Both the position numbers and the translations under genes were made by a program. Positions 34,569 to 45,618 of a stretch of 64,000 nucleotides of DNA are shown here, in pieces. The notes under the pieces are model-generated. The model did not search any database. It worked only from the letters and a program-made list of their open reading frames with translations, and was not told where the DNA came from. Position 1 is the first letter of the stretch. Each line of letters starts with the position of its first letter. Source of the DNA: Lolium rigidum (taxonomy: Eukaryota; Streptophyta; Magnoliopsida; Poales; Poaceae); contig NC_061514.1 of assembly GCF_022539505.1 (NCBI RefSeq), positions 331,807,090 through 331,871,089 on the forward strand. The letters are read 5' to 3'.

Positions 34569-36956
34569 TGCCGTCCAGCTAGGGCCCTCTGCCTGCAAGA
34601 AACTTGTATGGATTGGACTGTATTTCATGGTGTTGTTTGTCATTCTTTGGTCTGGAGAACTCCATTAGTTCTTCATATGTCTAGACAGGAAATTTTAGAA
34701 ATTTATTAGTTCTGCTTTATCCGGTGTTCTTTTATTTAATGAATGGCTACGGGAGATACTAATCAGCTTTGTATTTGATTTTACGCTGGAGTAGAGTGCT
34801 TAGTTAACTAGCGATGGCTTTGTCTTGTTAAGCTCCTATGCAACTTGCGACTCGAGTTTTGTTTTGTCTCGTTAACTAGCGCTGGAGAGAGAAATAAATC
34901 TGCAAAAGTGGACAAAAGGTAGTTTTGACGCCGTGTGAGAGCCGTGAGTGAGAAATTGAATCTCAACGTTGATCCAACGGTGGCTAGGGGGTGCACACGT
35001 ACCCCCTGAACACCAAATCCACTCTCATGAATATAATAAGAACACATTCATATTTCTGCAGAAATAAAATTGGAAGAAATATGTCAAGATGCAATATTGT
35101 CTACATATAATGAAGAGACCAAATAGCAATTTCTTTGTTCAAAAGTTCATCTTGCGCTGGGTCATGGGTCATATTTAGGTTCAAAATGGCATAGGAAAAA
35201 AGGATGACATAAAATTGGTTTGAATACAGTGAGATGTGGAAAGTGGAAACCATGTAAACTGAAACTGCACGGGTTCAATTAACTCAACATTGCACTTTTA
35301 CTTTTCAGCTAACTTAATTTTGATCAAATCGACATGCTATACTTCACTAATCAACAACAAAATGATGCAGAGGAACCCTACACCAACACTCAAAATCAAT
35401 GAAAGACACATCTTTTAATGGAAAATCCATTGAATTCATCACCACCATTGAGCTAGTGCGCAACCGCGGAGAATAGAAATTAACTTGGTATAAAATGGTG
35501 TTAAACCACGAACTTTACTCTTCTAATCGATCCGCTGGTGCTACTAATACCTTTCTGCATCAATTTGTGCCCCTACACAACACCATCGGATCGACACGAT
35601 CATCCGCCCACCTACGCCTACACCACCAGCACCGCCAAGAGGGGAAAGAAGGAGGAAGAGAGCTAAAATCCACGCTCGCAATAGTGCATCTCCGAACAGA
35701 TCGAGCCGGAATCCTTGACGTGGACGACCTCACCACCTCCTCGTCACGGCCTGCCAACTGCTCCAAAACTCTCAGCACTTGCCATTTTCTGTTTAGCTCG
35801 AGCCAGAAGGGAAGCGATGGGGATTTTGGAACATAATCACCGACCCGCAGCGTGGAAGGACCTCAGCGACTGGTACAAATTTTTTCCTGGACTAAAACGC
35901 AAAACAACGGCCCGGAAGAGCTCAGATGTGGATGAAATCACTAAAAAAGTTCAAATTCGTTTAAAATGGACTAAAGTGCACCCAGGTTGCAAGTTTTGGG
36001 ACTATTTGTATCCAATTTGCAATAATTGAAACTAATTTGCAGCCCAGGTGCAAGATGTGGGACTAAAAGTGTATATACCTTTTTTAAAATCAATATCATA
36101 TATATTTAAATTAGAAAATAATATATTGTAGAGATATATGAGCTGTCTCCTAGCAACTAAAAAATAAAGTCTAAAAGGAAAATTTTCGAGGTCTTCAAAT
36201 TCTTTCTTCTTCCATGACATAATCTTATACTTTTCTAAAGGTAGCCAAAAGCAAAAACCAAACCACAAACCTGTAAATACCAACAAGTTTCCCCATAATT
36301 TTAATTTGAGCCACAATGCGAAGACTACGTGCACGCGTGCAACCATTAAATTAGTCAATCAACATCGGTAATAGTACCAACACCAGTATGACAGGGCAAG
36401 TAACCGGACATCCTTGTCACCGTCGCTCGGGAGTCGAGAGTATGAATTATCATTGTCGAGGACGTAGAAGCCGGGACAAACCTTGCGAGGATAATCATCC
36501 TGTCGGCAACCATGAGAAAAGGTCCAAAATAGATCCGACGAAGCAGGATCTGAAGACCCATACCTAGAAAATTATAATCTTCTAACACGACAATTGATGT
36601 CGAGAAGAAGATCTCGTTGTTGAACGAAGAGCTGGAGGTAGACGATGTTATCTCCATTGCCGCAGGTGCCAAAAGGAGATAACTACCAAATCCCTAAAAA
36701 TACCGCTTTTATTAAAAACTCCACACATAGATCGGATTCCCCACCCCTCCTGACGCTGGCAAAGCCGGCGGAGGAGGGAGAACCAATCTGCGCTAGGTTT
36801 AGAGGTGGCGGCGGTTCTGTTTCTCTAGGCGTATACCTCTTCTGGAACAACATTTGTAGGAAGGACACAAAGAAAATCAGCTAGGATATCGCACGCACGA
36901 AGGCAAGAGCAGGAGGAGAGCAAAGCACGCAGACGTATATACGTACATCATTGTAC
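34569..36956. other. Intergenic DNA, continuation of interrupted segment
   Basis: The first few hundred bases continue the sequence cut at 28174. The rest holds only short unsupported ORFs: a GC-richer patch near 35570-35830 and another near 36720-36850, neither with a recognisable domain. No transposon ends were found here. Confidence 0.4.
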
Positions 36957-37186
36957 TACTTCATCCCAAAGCTTAAGGCTTATATTATTTTTAGAAAATT
37001 AAAGCTATGCTTTTACTAAAAAATCATTAGCATGCAAAATATAAAATTAATATCATTAAATAGATAATAAAATATATTTTCGTATGATATCTACAAAATA
37101 CAATATTTGTTGATAGATTGTAGTTAAACTTTACCTGGTTTGACTGTTTAAAAAAAATATAGACCTTAAGCTTTGGGATAGATGTA
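36957..37186. mobile_element. Stowaway-like MITE, 230 bp
   Basis: TA at both ends and imperfect terminal inverted repeats: CATCCCAAAGCTTAAGG on the left and CCTTAAGCTTTGGGATAGATG on the right. The interior is very AT-rich. This fits a Tc1/mariner-derived MITE. Confidence 0.75.
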
Positions 37187-38336
37187 GCATTTATTAAAAA
37201 TAATTGACATGTCTCTTGCGCAAGAAATGAACCGACCAACCCTTGACATGGGAATGAATGAAATCCATTGCACCACCGTCCAGCCTCGAAATCTCTCGCA
37301 AAGACCAGTCGACGGACGACGACGCTGAATCGGAAAACGAAAGGAAAAGAAATGGCAACAAAGCATGCTGGGAGTCTGGAGCTAGCCCAAAGCGGGAGCT
37401 ACCCCAACGGTCGGCTAGGGCGCGCGCCTCGCTTTGCTTTTCGCATGTACGCTGGGCCACAGTACCACACCACAAGCGCCATCTGACCTGGACCTCCTTT
37501 CCCTGCTCCATCGTATCTGATTTGATGATTACGGCCGACTAATCAAGAGTCCATTCTTAAAATAACAGAGTTCCATGCGTAATCCGAGCACCAGCATCTG
37601 CAAGATCACTAAAATAATCTGTAGCAGCATCAGTTCATGCCTTGGGTTTCGCAACGGCTAGTTCCAGCAGAGCCACTCTCCCAATAAACAAGCAATGGAA
37701 ACTTGGAAAGCCATGTTGCCTTCTGTGCAATGCGAAACCCTCGCACCGACCCTCGTCGCTGAACTGGCAGGGTGGCCAGTGGACAGGAATGCTTACCGGA
37801 GTAATTAACAATTTTTTGGCAGTTTTTCAATGCTGGAATTTTCTAAAAACGCCTAGCTAGCTAATTCGTAACGGCCGTATCAGCTGGATGCTGGTTATAT
37901 ATCTTGTTTTATTTACAGCATTGCTGCTTTGGAAAGGAAGGAAAATAGGCCAGGATCTAGCCGGATTGCGCACGGTTAATTAGCTCCATTAATGCTTCTT
38001 GTTTGACGCATGCAGAGGCAGCTCCGCCAAATCAGATGCCTGTCAGCCTCCCATGTCTCGCTGACTGTGTGCATTTTGCACAAAACCCCGTAAAAGTTTT
38101 GTCAGGGGTCAGTGAGGGATTGAGTGGACAAATAGTTTAGCTAGCACAAGGAATACTATTGTACTGCGCCTTCCCATCCTACCACAAGGGAGTCATGTTT
38201 TCTTTGATGGTCGATACTTGACAGGTAGAACACAGTGCCGCCGCTAGAATCGCATTTCCGTGACACTTATATACTACTACTTGTACTACTATTGTAGCGG
38301 CAGTGTATTTTAACCTACATAGCCGAAATTCAATTC
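37187..38336. other. Intergenic DNA, nothing recognised
   Basis: These 1.15 kb are of mixed composition. A GC-richer patch near 37250-37510 has short ORFs on both strands but no domain. No repeats or RNA genes were recognised. Confidence 0.4.
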
Positions 38337-38701
38337 GGCTCTTGGGTGCATACGCTCCCTCCACCTAAAAAATGTTTTTTTAATTGTCAAAAAAATTAAC
38401 AAAAAATTGTGCATGTACATCTCGACAATCTATGTGCGTCCGTGCAGTTTAGCGAAAATCTGATATTTTTTGTGGTCGATGTAAAAAAGACAAAATAAGT
38501 CTCACAAAAAACCTTATTTTTAGCACTAAATTTTATCCTTTTTACACAGCTCAAACTACAAGTTGATTTTTCATGGAAAGACTTTATGCGCACTTAGCAC
38601 GTCAAGATGTACACGTGAATTTTTTGTTTGGAATTTTTTGACATTTTAAAATGTATTAAAGTTGCAGTTTAAACTAAAGGGAGCATATGCACCCAGGAGC
38701 C
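38337..38701. mobile_element. Foldback MITE, 365 bp, long imperfect hairpin
   Basis: The terminal 24 bases are inverted copies: GGCTCTTGGGTGCATACG on the left pairs with CATATGCACCCAGGAGCC on the right. A second inner pair lies inside (around 38404-38438 against 38590-38625, with TGTACATCTCGAC facing its complement). The whole unit could fold into an extended stem. The superfamily is not assigned because the flanking duplication is unclear. Confidence 0.7.
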
Positions 38702-38971
38702 AAAACACCACTCCCCCTACATAGACTCGTAGAAGTGTGGCTATTGATTTCTTTGACGTGTGGAAATATATAGGTGACACGACCTCAATCTTCTTTGTGA
38801 TACACATCTTTTACTCCGTTGACGTCCGTGTGCGTATTCAGATATTCTAGCCATCTACGTGATTCGTGTACACTTATCTTTTCACATATACTATCGAATT
38901 GTTACGTCATTTTCGAAATAAATTCCAATTGTTACGTTAATTTCGGGGGAGAATTGTCGTGTGCCCATGCA

Positions 38972-39498
38972 TAAGGATGGCAATGGGCAGGGTATGGGCA
39001 GGGTAGAGCAATACCATACCCATACCCGTATAGTCAATGGGTACAAACTTCTACCCATACCCGTACCCATGGGTATGAAACTTTACCCATACCCATACCC
39101 GGCGGGTACCCATACCCATTGGGTACCCGGTGGGTAGGTTAAATTGTACACAAGTCAATCACAATTTTACATTTATCGATAACAAATTCGATTAAAAAAA
39201 TAATTATCTCAACTCAATAACAGGTAGTTGAGTACGTAACAATTAACATAATATAAAAATAACATTCTCATATTCTAACTCATAAGTCAACAAAAATAGA
39301 CGTGTCACGTATGAATTTGACAATAAATGGGCAGGATATGGGTATACCCACGGGTACGAGGCTATACCCGTGTTCTGCCCATAACTTAACGGGCAGGGTA
39401 TGGGTACTACCCATGGGCATAAAAGTGTACCCATACCCTGCCCATGCGGGTACAGTACCCGCGGGTACCCGTACCCGTGGGTAAAATTGCCATCCTTA
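38972..39498. mobile_element. Non-autonomous hAT element
   Basis: Perfect 13-base terminal inverted repeats, TAAGGATGGCAAT (38972-38984) and its complement (39486-39498). An 8-base target duplication CCCATGCA lies at 38964-38971 and at 42099-42106, beyond the Harbinger element that hit its right end. The interior is AT-rich in the centre and flanked on both sides by arrays of GGGTATGGGTACCC-like words that can pair with each other. It has no transposase. Confidence 0.85.
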
Positions 39499-42095
39499 GG
39501 GCATCTCCAACCGGGCGACCCAAACGGACGCGCTGGGCCGTCCGTTTTGGGCCGTTTGGATGGCCGAACGGACACCCGGACAGCGCCCCGCGTCCGCGTG
39601 TCCGTTTGGGTCGCACGCTGCGCCCAACGCAGCGGCCACCCAATTTGGCCATTTGGCCTACTTCTTTGGGAAATAGGCCATCTGGCCACAGATACTTTAT
39701 AAAACAATGTCTAAACCTAGAATAATATCTCATAAACATGGAATAATATATAACAAACATAAAATATAGCAAATAGCATAAAATAGCATCAAATGTAGCA
39801 TGATAAATCAATTAAAATGTGCCATAGTTTGAGAAAAATATAAAAGTTACAATTGAGATTGTCTAACTCAATTTGGGCGCTCGAGGATCTCCTTCTGCCT
39901 CTTCTCGAACCAAGCTCTCTTCACCTCACTCATGTTGGTCAAGTCGGCGTTCATGATGAGGTTGTCCTCGGCTTGGCGTTTGAGCTCAACTTCCTGCGCC
40001 TTCATCTCCATCTCTTTGGCCCTTGCCATTGCTTTGAGCTCAATTTCCTTCGCCTTCATCTCCACCTCTTTCGCCCTTGCCAGTGCTGTGAGCTCAAGTT
40101 CTCTCTCTTTGAGCTCAAGTTCTTTAGCTTTGGCCCGGGCCTTGACCTCTTCAATCTCAAGCTTCTTCTGCTAGACATCAAAGAATTTCTTCCCGTCCTC
40201 TTCTTTCTCCCGGCGCCTCCTCTCATCCCTCTTGTCCGTGGACACCTCTCTATCCGCATGCATCTCCTTCAAAGTGCCATACAATAGTACGGAGGAAGCA
40301 TCACGCTTCATGTCGGCTTTGGTTGACTTGTGGCCGCGTGGACGACTTGCACGAGAAGCGGAGCTACCGCAAGGCTGCCCACCATCAACGTCAATGACCG
40401 TGGCATCTTTGGCGGGGTTGTTGCCGATCAAGGTCGCCATGTACCCCTCATACCCCTCCCGGAACTTGGGGGTGCCCCGGAGTTCCTTCCAACAATGAGG
40501 GAAGGCAAAGGTCTTGTCTCCATTGTTGGCTTTGTAGAAGTCCAAAGCTCGCCACACCTAGAGCAAAGCGAGAGAACAACGATAAACATATGTGCGAATA
40601 TCGGATGATTAAGTTGAGGTTAAGAATCATACCAAGTCCTTCATACCCATGCCACTAACGGGAGCCGCTTCGCGTGCTCATACGCCGCCCGGAACTTGTT
40701 GCATTCCGTTTGAATTGTTCCCCACCTCTTTTGGATCGATATGTCGCTGCGGTCGCTCTCAAATGGCTCCTGTCCATATTTGCGATGTTCATGGAAGTAT
40801 TCATAGATCCGGCGCCGAATGCGGTCCCCTTCGCTCGGCACCTGTCAACGCATCTTGCCCGATGGTCAACCATGCATGGACGATCATCTTGTCCTCCTTC
40901 TCCGTGTAGTTGGCGGTTCGCTTGCTTAGCCGGCGAGCTCTAGCTTGTGCAGCTCGCGGCTTGTGTGAGGCCCTCAACGAACAACGGCTCCTCCTCGATG
41001 TTTATGCTGCCGGGACAGGCAGTTGTGCCCTCCGTGTGTCAACGGGAGGTGGCCGGGAGCCTGCTCGTGTCGAAGGATATGGCGGGGTGGCCGGCATCGC
41101 CCGCGCGAAAGACGTAGGGGCCCGCACGGTCGACGGTGACTGCGCGCGCGCGGCCGACAAATCGTCGAACGAGGTTGCGTGCGCCGGCCATGGCGAGCTG
41201 CCGCCGGGTTCTTGGGGCCTTTGGAGTTCGCCGGCGCACGGTTGAGGTCAATGGACGAAGGTGACGGCCCCGACATGGACTCTCCCACCTCCGGTGACCC
41301 ATCCCGTGACCGGTACGCGTGCCGCCCGAATGCGCCCCCAATTCGTGGCCAAACGGGGCGGACGGTGGGCCAGCTTGATCTTGGAGGAAGGGGCAGGGTC
41401 ACGGATGAGGCCGAGCTCCCCCCCCCCCCCCGAGGCCGTGCCGGTGCCGGGGATGAGCATGTGCTGGCCGAGCGATGAGTGGCCCTAAAACAGCATGGCC
41501 TGCGCCTGCTCTTGCATGACCGTGTTCTTCGCCTGTGTTTGGAGTTGGAGGAGGTGCTCCGCCGCCCGCACCCGCTCCTCCTCGGCGGCGGCCTCCTTCT
41601 TCCGTTGATCACACGCCCGGCGCCGGTCCGCCCGTTTCTTGGACTCCATGGCCCTCTGCTCCGCGGTGAGCTCGGGCTTCGCCTTCTTCGTCGGCGGCCG
41701 GGCTCCACGACCACCGGAGCTTCCGGCTCGTAAGCCGCCTCCACGGAAGGAGCGGCAACGGCCGCGACCGGTGCCTCCTCTCCGATGGTGGCGGTGGTGG
41801 CGGTGGCGGCGGCGGTCGCTTCGTCGGCCATCTCTAGGTTTTGGGAGTGGAGTGGAATGTTTCGTTGTGGGAGGCGGACGGGCGGGCCGGGGGCGGACAA
41901 GGGGAGGACGCGAGCGACCAGCCTTTCGCGTCCGCGGCCACGCAAACTCGTCCAAGATTTGGGCCGGGTTTGGGTCGTCCCGGACGCCCCGGCCGTCCGT
42001 TTTAGGGATGGGTCCGCGCGCTGGGCCGCGATTTTGTCCGTTTGGACCCATCCGGACGCGCGGACGCGGGATGGGTCGCCCGGTTGGAGATGCCC
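39499..42095 (-). mobile_element. PIF/Harbinger derivative H1
   Basis: Perfect 24-base terminal inverted repeats (39499-39522 and 42072-42095, starting GGGCATCTCCAACC) and a 3-base target duplication TTA at 39496-39498 and 42096-42098. The 2597 bases carry one broken minus-strand gene for a Myb/NAM-associated-type protein, the usual partner ORF of Harbinger elements, but no DDE transposase. It is inserted on the last three bases of the hAT element. A second copy in reverse orientation starts at 52996. Confidence 0.88.
39868..41831 (-). pseudogene. Myb/trihelix-like, NAM-associated ORF1 of H1, broken
   Basis: ATG at 41831 (MADEATAAATATTATIGEE) opens an Ala/Pro-rich start; a frameshift near 41695 and a Tyr-to-stop change near 41494 follow. 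Near 40915-40855 a frame reads ANYTEKEDKMIVHAWLTIG, the first helices of a Myb/SANT (trihelix) DNA-binding domain. The frame then shifts to RRRIYEYFHEHRKYGQEPFE and SIQKRWGTIQTECNKF (40841-40641). A short intron-like stretch follows, then the NAM-associated C-terminal region (40557-39868) with ALDFYKANNGDKTFAFPHCW and Lys/Glu-rich helices (KAKEIELKAMARAKEMEMKA). In active Harbinger elements such proteins bind DNA and help import the transposase. Exon borders are approximate. Confidence 0.7.
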
Positions 42096-42106
42096 TTACC
42101 CATGCA

Positions 42107-42529
42107 TATGTTTCGCCTTAACTTGGAAAGAAACTTAGACACGAGCCGGATACGCGTAGGAAACGCAAACAAATTAGCCGAGGAGATCACGGCAACCGCA
42201 ACGCCAATCCCAATCCGAAGAGGAGCCAAATAGGAAAGGAGTAACAACAGGTTTCTTCCACGGCGATGGAAGATAAATAGGATCCAAACCGGAGGGGCCT
42301 TCCCGCAAGAAACCACCGTGCATTGTAGAGCGGCAGGATTTGAAATATTTTTCTGGAGAGCGTGCGTGCGCCGGCGTAGGTTTTGTCTCCTTCCTCCTCC
42401 TCGCAATCCACAAAGCTGCGGACAAACCACCAGTCCGTGGAGGAGAGCGACGAAGCAACGGGAAACTCCGCCACCGCCACGGGATAGAGAGATCGAGACA
42501 CCAGGGCGGCCGCCGGCCACACGACACAG
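42107..42529 (+). promoter_or_regulatory. Promoter and 5' leader exon of the NET3-like gene
   Basis: About 420 bases between the hAT target duplication and a splice donor at 42530 (CACAG followed by GTGCGG). The downstream acceptor TTCTGCAG ends at 43443, 13 bases before the start codon. A GATAAATAG sequence near 42271 could be the TATA box. Boundaries are inferred from splice signals only. Confidence 0.4.
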
Positions 42530-43119
42530 GTGCGGTTACTTATGAGTTCGTCTTCCCTTCCGCCTTGCTCGGGTAAATCTTTGCTAGATTCGTTTGGGTT
42601 TGGGCGCGACGCTGAAGTTGGATTGATCTGTCCCGGGGGCGGGGGGCAGTTCATTGCGTTTCCTTTTGCTGATGAACTGCGGCTGGTGCCTCCTGTAGCG
42701 TCAAGGAGGCAACCGCTGCTCCTGACTGGATCTTTTCGAACCGCCGTAATACCAAGTCGAAGCCGTTTGTAAGGCTCTGCTCGTCTTAGACTAATTTAGA
42801 TTCAGTTTTTTTCTCGACATTGGACTAGTTTGGATTTGTCACGCCGTGTCAATCTCTTCGGATCTGGTGGTGAGAAGAGATATTCGTTGACTGTTTTCTT
42901 CCAAGAGCGCGGCTATCCCAGATTGGTTCAGTTATACTCATAATAGCTGCGTTGCGTTTCTTTGCTCTGTTTCGATATTTCAGTCTTCCTTTTGGTTGGG
43001 AACACGGTGTTCAAACTTGAAAAGTAGTTTAGAAAAAAAAAGACAAAAATTATCTGCTGCGGACAACATGCTGGGCCGGCGTTTTCAATCTCCCTGTACT
43101 TCCGTAGTTCCAAAAATTG

Positions 43120-43247
43120 CACTCCCTCTTTCTCATGAAAGTTGTTTTAGATTTGTCAAAAATTGGATGTATCTAGATACTAAATATCGAGTAGATATCT
43201 TCTAATTTAGAATAATTTAAGACAAATTTCATAGGAGGAGGGAGTAC
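43120..43247. mobile_element. Stowaway MITE in NET3 leader intron
   Basis: It begins CTCCCTCTTTC and ends GGAGGGAGTA, with an inner ATGTATCTAGATACT stretch typical of cereal Stowaway elements. It is somewhat degenerate; the left TA is mutated. Confidence 0.7.
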
Positions 43248-43282
43248 TATAATATGTTTGTAAAATCAGTACTGCACGATAG

Positions 43283-43368
43283 TACTCCCTCCGGTCCTTT
43301 TTAATTGATTCAAATTTAGTACAAAGTTGTACTAAATCCGAGTCAATTAAAAGAGAACGGAGGGAGTA
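43283..43368. mobile_element. Short Stowaway MITE, 86 bp
   Basis: TA target duplications at both ends enclose a near-perfect hairpin: TACTCCCTCCGGTCC at the left, GAACGGAGGGAGTA at the right, with ATTTAGTACAAAGTTGTACTAAAT at the centre. Confidence 0.85.
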
Positions 43369-43456
43369 TGTTATTCAAAGAAAATCAGTTTTCCATTCAA
43401 CTGTCTCCTTTGTCAGTTTGGGCTTATTTCTGTGATTCTGCAGGTAAGGCAAGGAG

Positions 43457-44790
43457 ATGGTGCAGAAGGAGCTGCAGCAGGCATGGTGGTTCGACGGCCA
43501 CAACCTCGCAAAGCCATCCCCGTGGCTCGGCCACACTCTTTCAGGTTTGCCTCGCTCCCAGCTAGCACGCTCCAATAGATGCTGTTGTTGTGGTTTACTC
43601 CATGGACTGATGAAATCATGCGCTGGTCAGTGTTGGTTACCAAATTAGCCACCTCTGTTCTGGCGTAGTGCCTTTTATCACTATGCTCCAGTGCTATGTT
43701 CGTGTGTGCTTGTGGTTTAAACACGTTCCATCTAATGGCTACTGTTAAATTGTGTCATCACGAGGTACTGATGAGTCTGAGATTCGTAGTAACTTTTTTC
43801 ATGTTCAGTATTAAGTTTTGAGTTTTAGCAGGGTAGATGATCATGCCTCCCAAGTTTTGTGTTCAATATGAAGTTTGCTCATCCAGCTTCTGCATCTTCA
43901 TAGAGTTTATATGTTTATAACATGAAAGATGATAAGCAACTTATTACAAGTTTACAACATAACTCTAGCACTCTGTAGAGTTTTGCAATGGCCTGAACAA
44001 TCATCATGTGATTTGCTTGCCTCTTACAAATTGTGTTCTTACCTTCCCTTTGTTTGCAGAGCTAGATGACAAGACCAAGCAGATGCTCAAGCTGATCGAC
44101 CAAGATGCAGACTCGTTTGCTCAACGTGCTGAAATGTATTACAAGAAGCGCCCTGTCCTGGTGGACATGCTGGGTGACCTGTATCGAGCGCACCGCTCAC
44201 TGGCCGAGCAGTATGACACGCTGAAGCATAGCTGCAGCACGCGTCGCTCAATGCTTACTCCATCTCCCAGCACAAAGAGCTGGTCTCCTTCATCCATGGA
44301 TGGCAAGGCAACAGGAAGTTCTTCATCCAACTCTCTTTGCTCTGACTCCTATGACTCGGAGTCTGAAGTTGATGACCCTGAAGAACACCCAGAAGAAGAA
44401 CATGATGAGAAGGTATCTGAAGGTGAAATAGAAGCAGAAAAGGACCAGCCAGACCCAGAAGCAGAGCTCATGCGTGCGGAGATCAAGAGGCTCACTGAGC
44501 AGAATTCAGAGCTGCAGAAGGCGATTGAAGATAACAAGGCAGCTCAACAGGCAGAGCTCGCCGTCAAGGACGAGGAGAAGAGGGAGGTCATCAGGCAACT
44601 CGCGTCGTCGATCCACATCGTGAAGCAGGAGAATTACACCTTGCGCGAGTGCATCAAAAGCTCAAAGCAGCACCAGCCCACCGCGCCTTCGTCCCGTGGT
44701 TTTGATCTCAAGAAGCTGACCAAGGATCTGTTCTCCGCGAAACTGTTCACGGCGCACTGCAGGCCTTCAGGACCCCTGGTTGCTCTGTGA
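43457..44790 (+). CDS. NET3: NETWORKED 3-like protein (KIP1/NAB actin-binding domain)
   Basis: Two coding exons, 43457-43544 and 44060-44790, joined at GT/AG sites in phase 1, give 272 residues. Residues about 5-85 form the NAB (KIP1-like) domain: AWWFDGHNLAKPSPWL, then DDKTKQMLKLIDQDADSFAQRAEMYYKKRP and a YRAHRSLAEQYD helix. This domain binds actin filaments in the plant-specific NETWORKED family. A Ser-rich linker and an acidic stretch (about 110-165) lead to a C-terminal coiled coil with EKREVIRQLASSIH and KQENYTLRECIK, matching the short NET3 subgroup. NET3 proteins link actin to membranes such as the ER or vacuole. A leader intron holds two MITEs. The reading frame is intact, so this is probably a working gene. 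Which NET3 paralogue it is cannot be told from the sequence alone. Confidence 0.9.
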
Positions 44791-45618
44791 GTTTTAGGTT
44801 TCACAGAATTCAGCATGGTTAAGAGAGAAGAAACTGCATGCACTCTCTCCCCCTCTTGGCATCTAGGTCCATGGAAAAGAATTTCTTGTAGCTCATGTGC
44901 ATATAGGATGGATTTCTTTTGTCCCTGTCTGCTTCCATCCATCCTTGTTCAGGTTTAGCTAGTAGAGAGCGCGGCTCAGTTTAACTATGTTGCTGCTAAG
45001 TATGCTATAGCCATGTTTCGTCTGTACTTACAGTAGTAGTGGTAGGATAGCCATATGAATGTTTGTCTGATCGCTTAATTATAGTAAAAATATATTATTT
45101 TTGTCAAGTTTTAGCAGTCCAGTGCCATGCCCTCTGCACTGTAATAATTGGCAGTTCTGAACTATCTTGGCAGCATGGAAATCATTTTTGGCGAGATTTC
45201 ATCTAAATTCACTGAACATCAGTGATTTCAGTACTACATATTAATTTTAAAAAGTCAAAATATTTCAGCAGGGGCTGAAATATTTCTGAAACTGAAATTC
45301 CAAACCATGGTTGGGAGTGCCTTCATCAAGATTCAGACTAGGCGATGAAAATGAGATGAAACTACTGTTTACAGTTTACTGTTCGGATGTGTTGCAACTG
45401 CAGTTAGGCTACCAAGATGTTATGACCCAATCTATGGGTTGATCGGATTAAATGATCTTGATCAGAATGGATTGGGGGAGAAAAGTATGATGAAGAAGAT
45501 AGCAGCAAGGAGAGAGTTTGGAGAACGCTACAGCAAACGCACACATAATGACATAAACTCCACCCGACACGTAGGGATGTAAACGAATTAGAGTTTGCTA
45601 TTACCATAGCATATACCA
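44791..45618 (+). other. 3' flank of NET3-like gene
   Basis: The first 300 or so bases are probably 3' untranslated region (TTAATTATAGTAAAAATATA near 45077 may include a polyadenylation signal). The rest has no recognised feature up to the poly(T) start of LINE L2. Confidence 0.45.

Noticed and set aside
39302..39484. ORF in the GGGTAT-rich hAT element
   Set aside because: Pure translation of short tandem words; not a protein gene.
41261..42121. Several long plus-strand ORFs in H1
   Set aside because: Shadows of the GC-rich minus-strand transposon gene, whose frames match the H2 copy.
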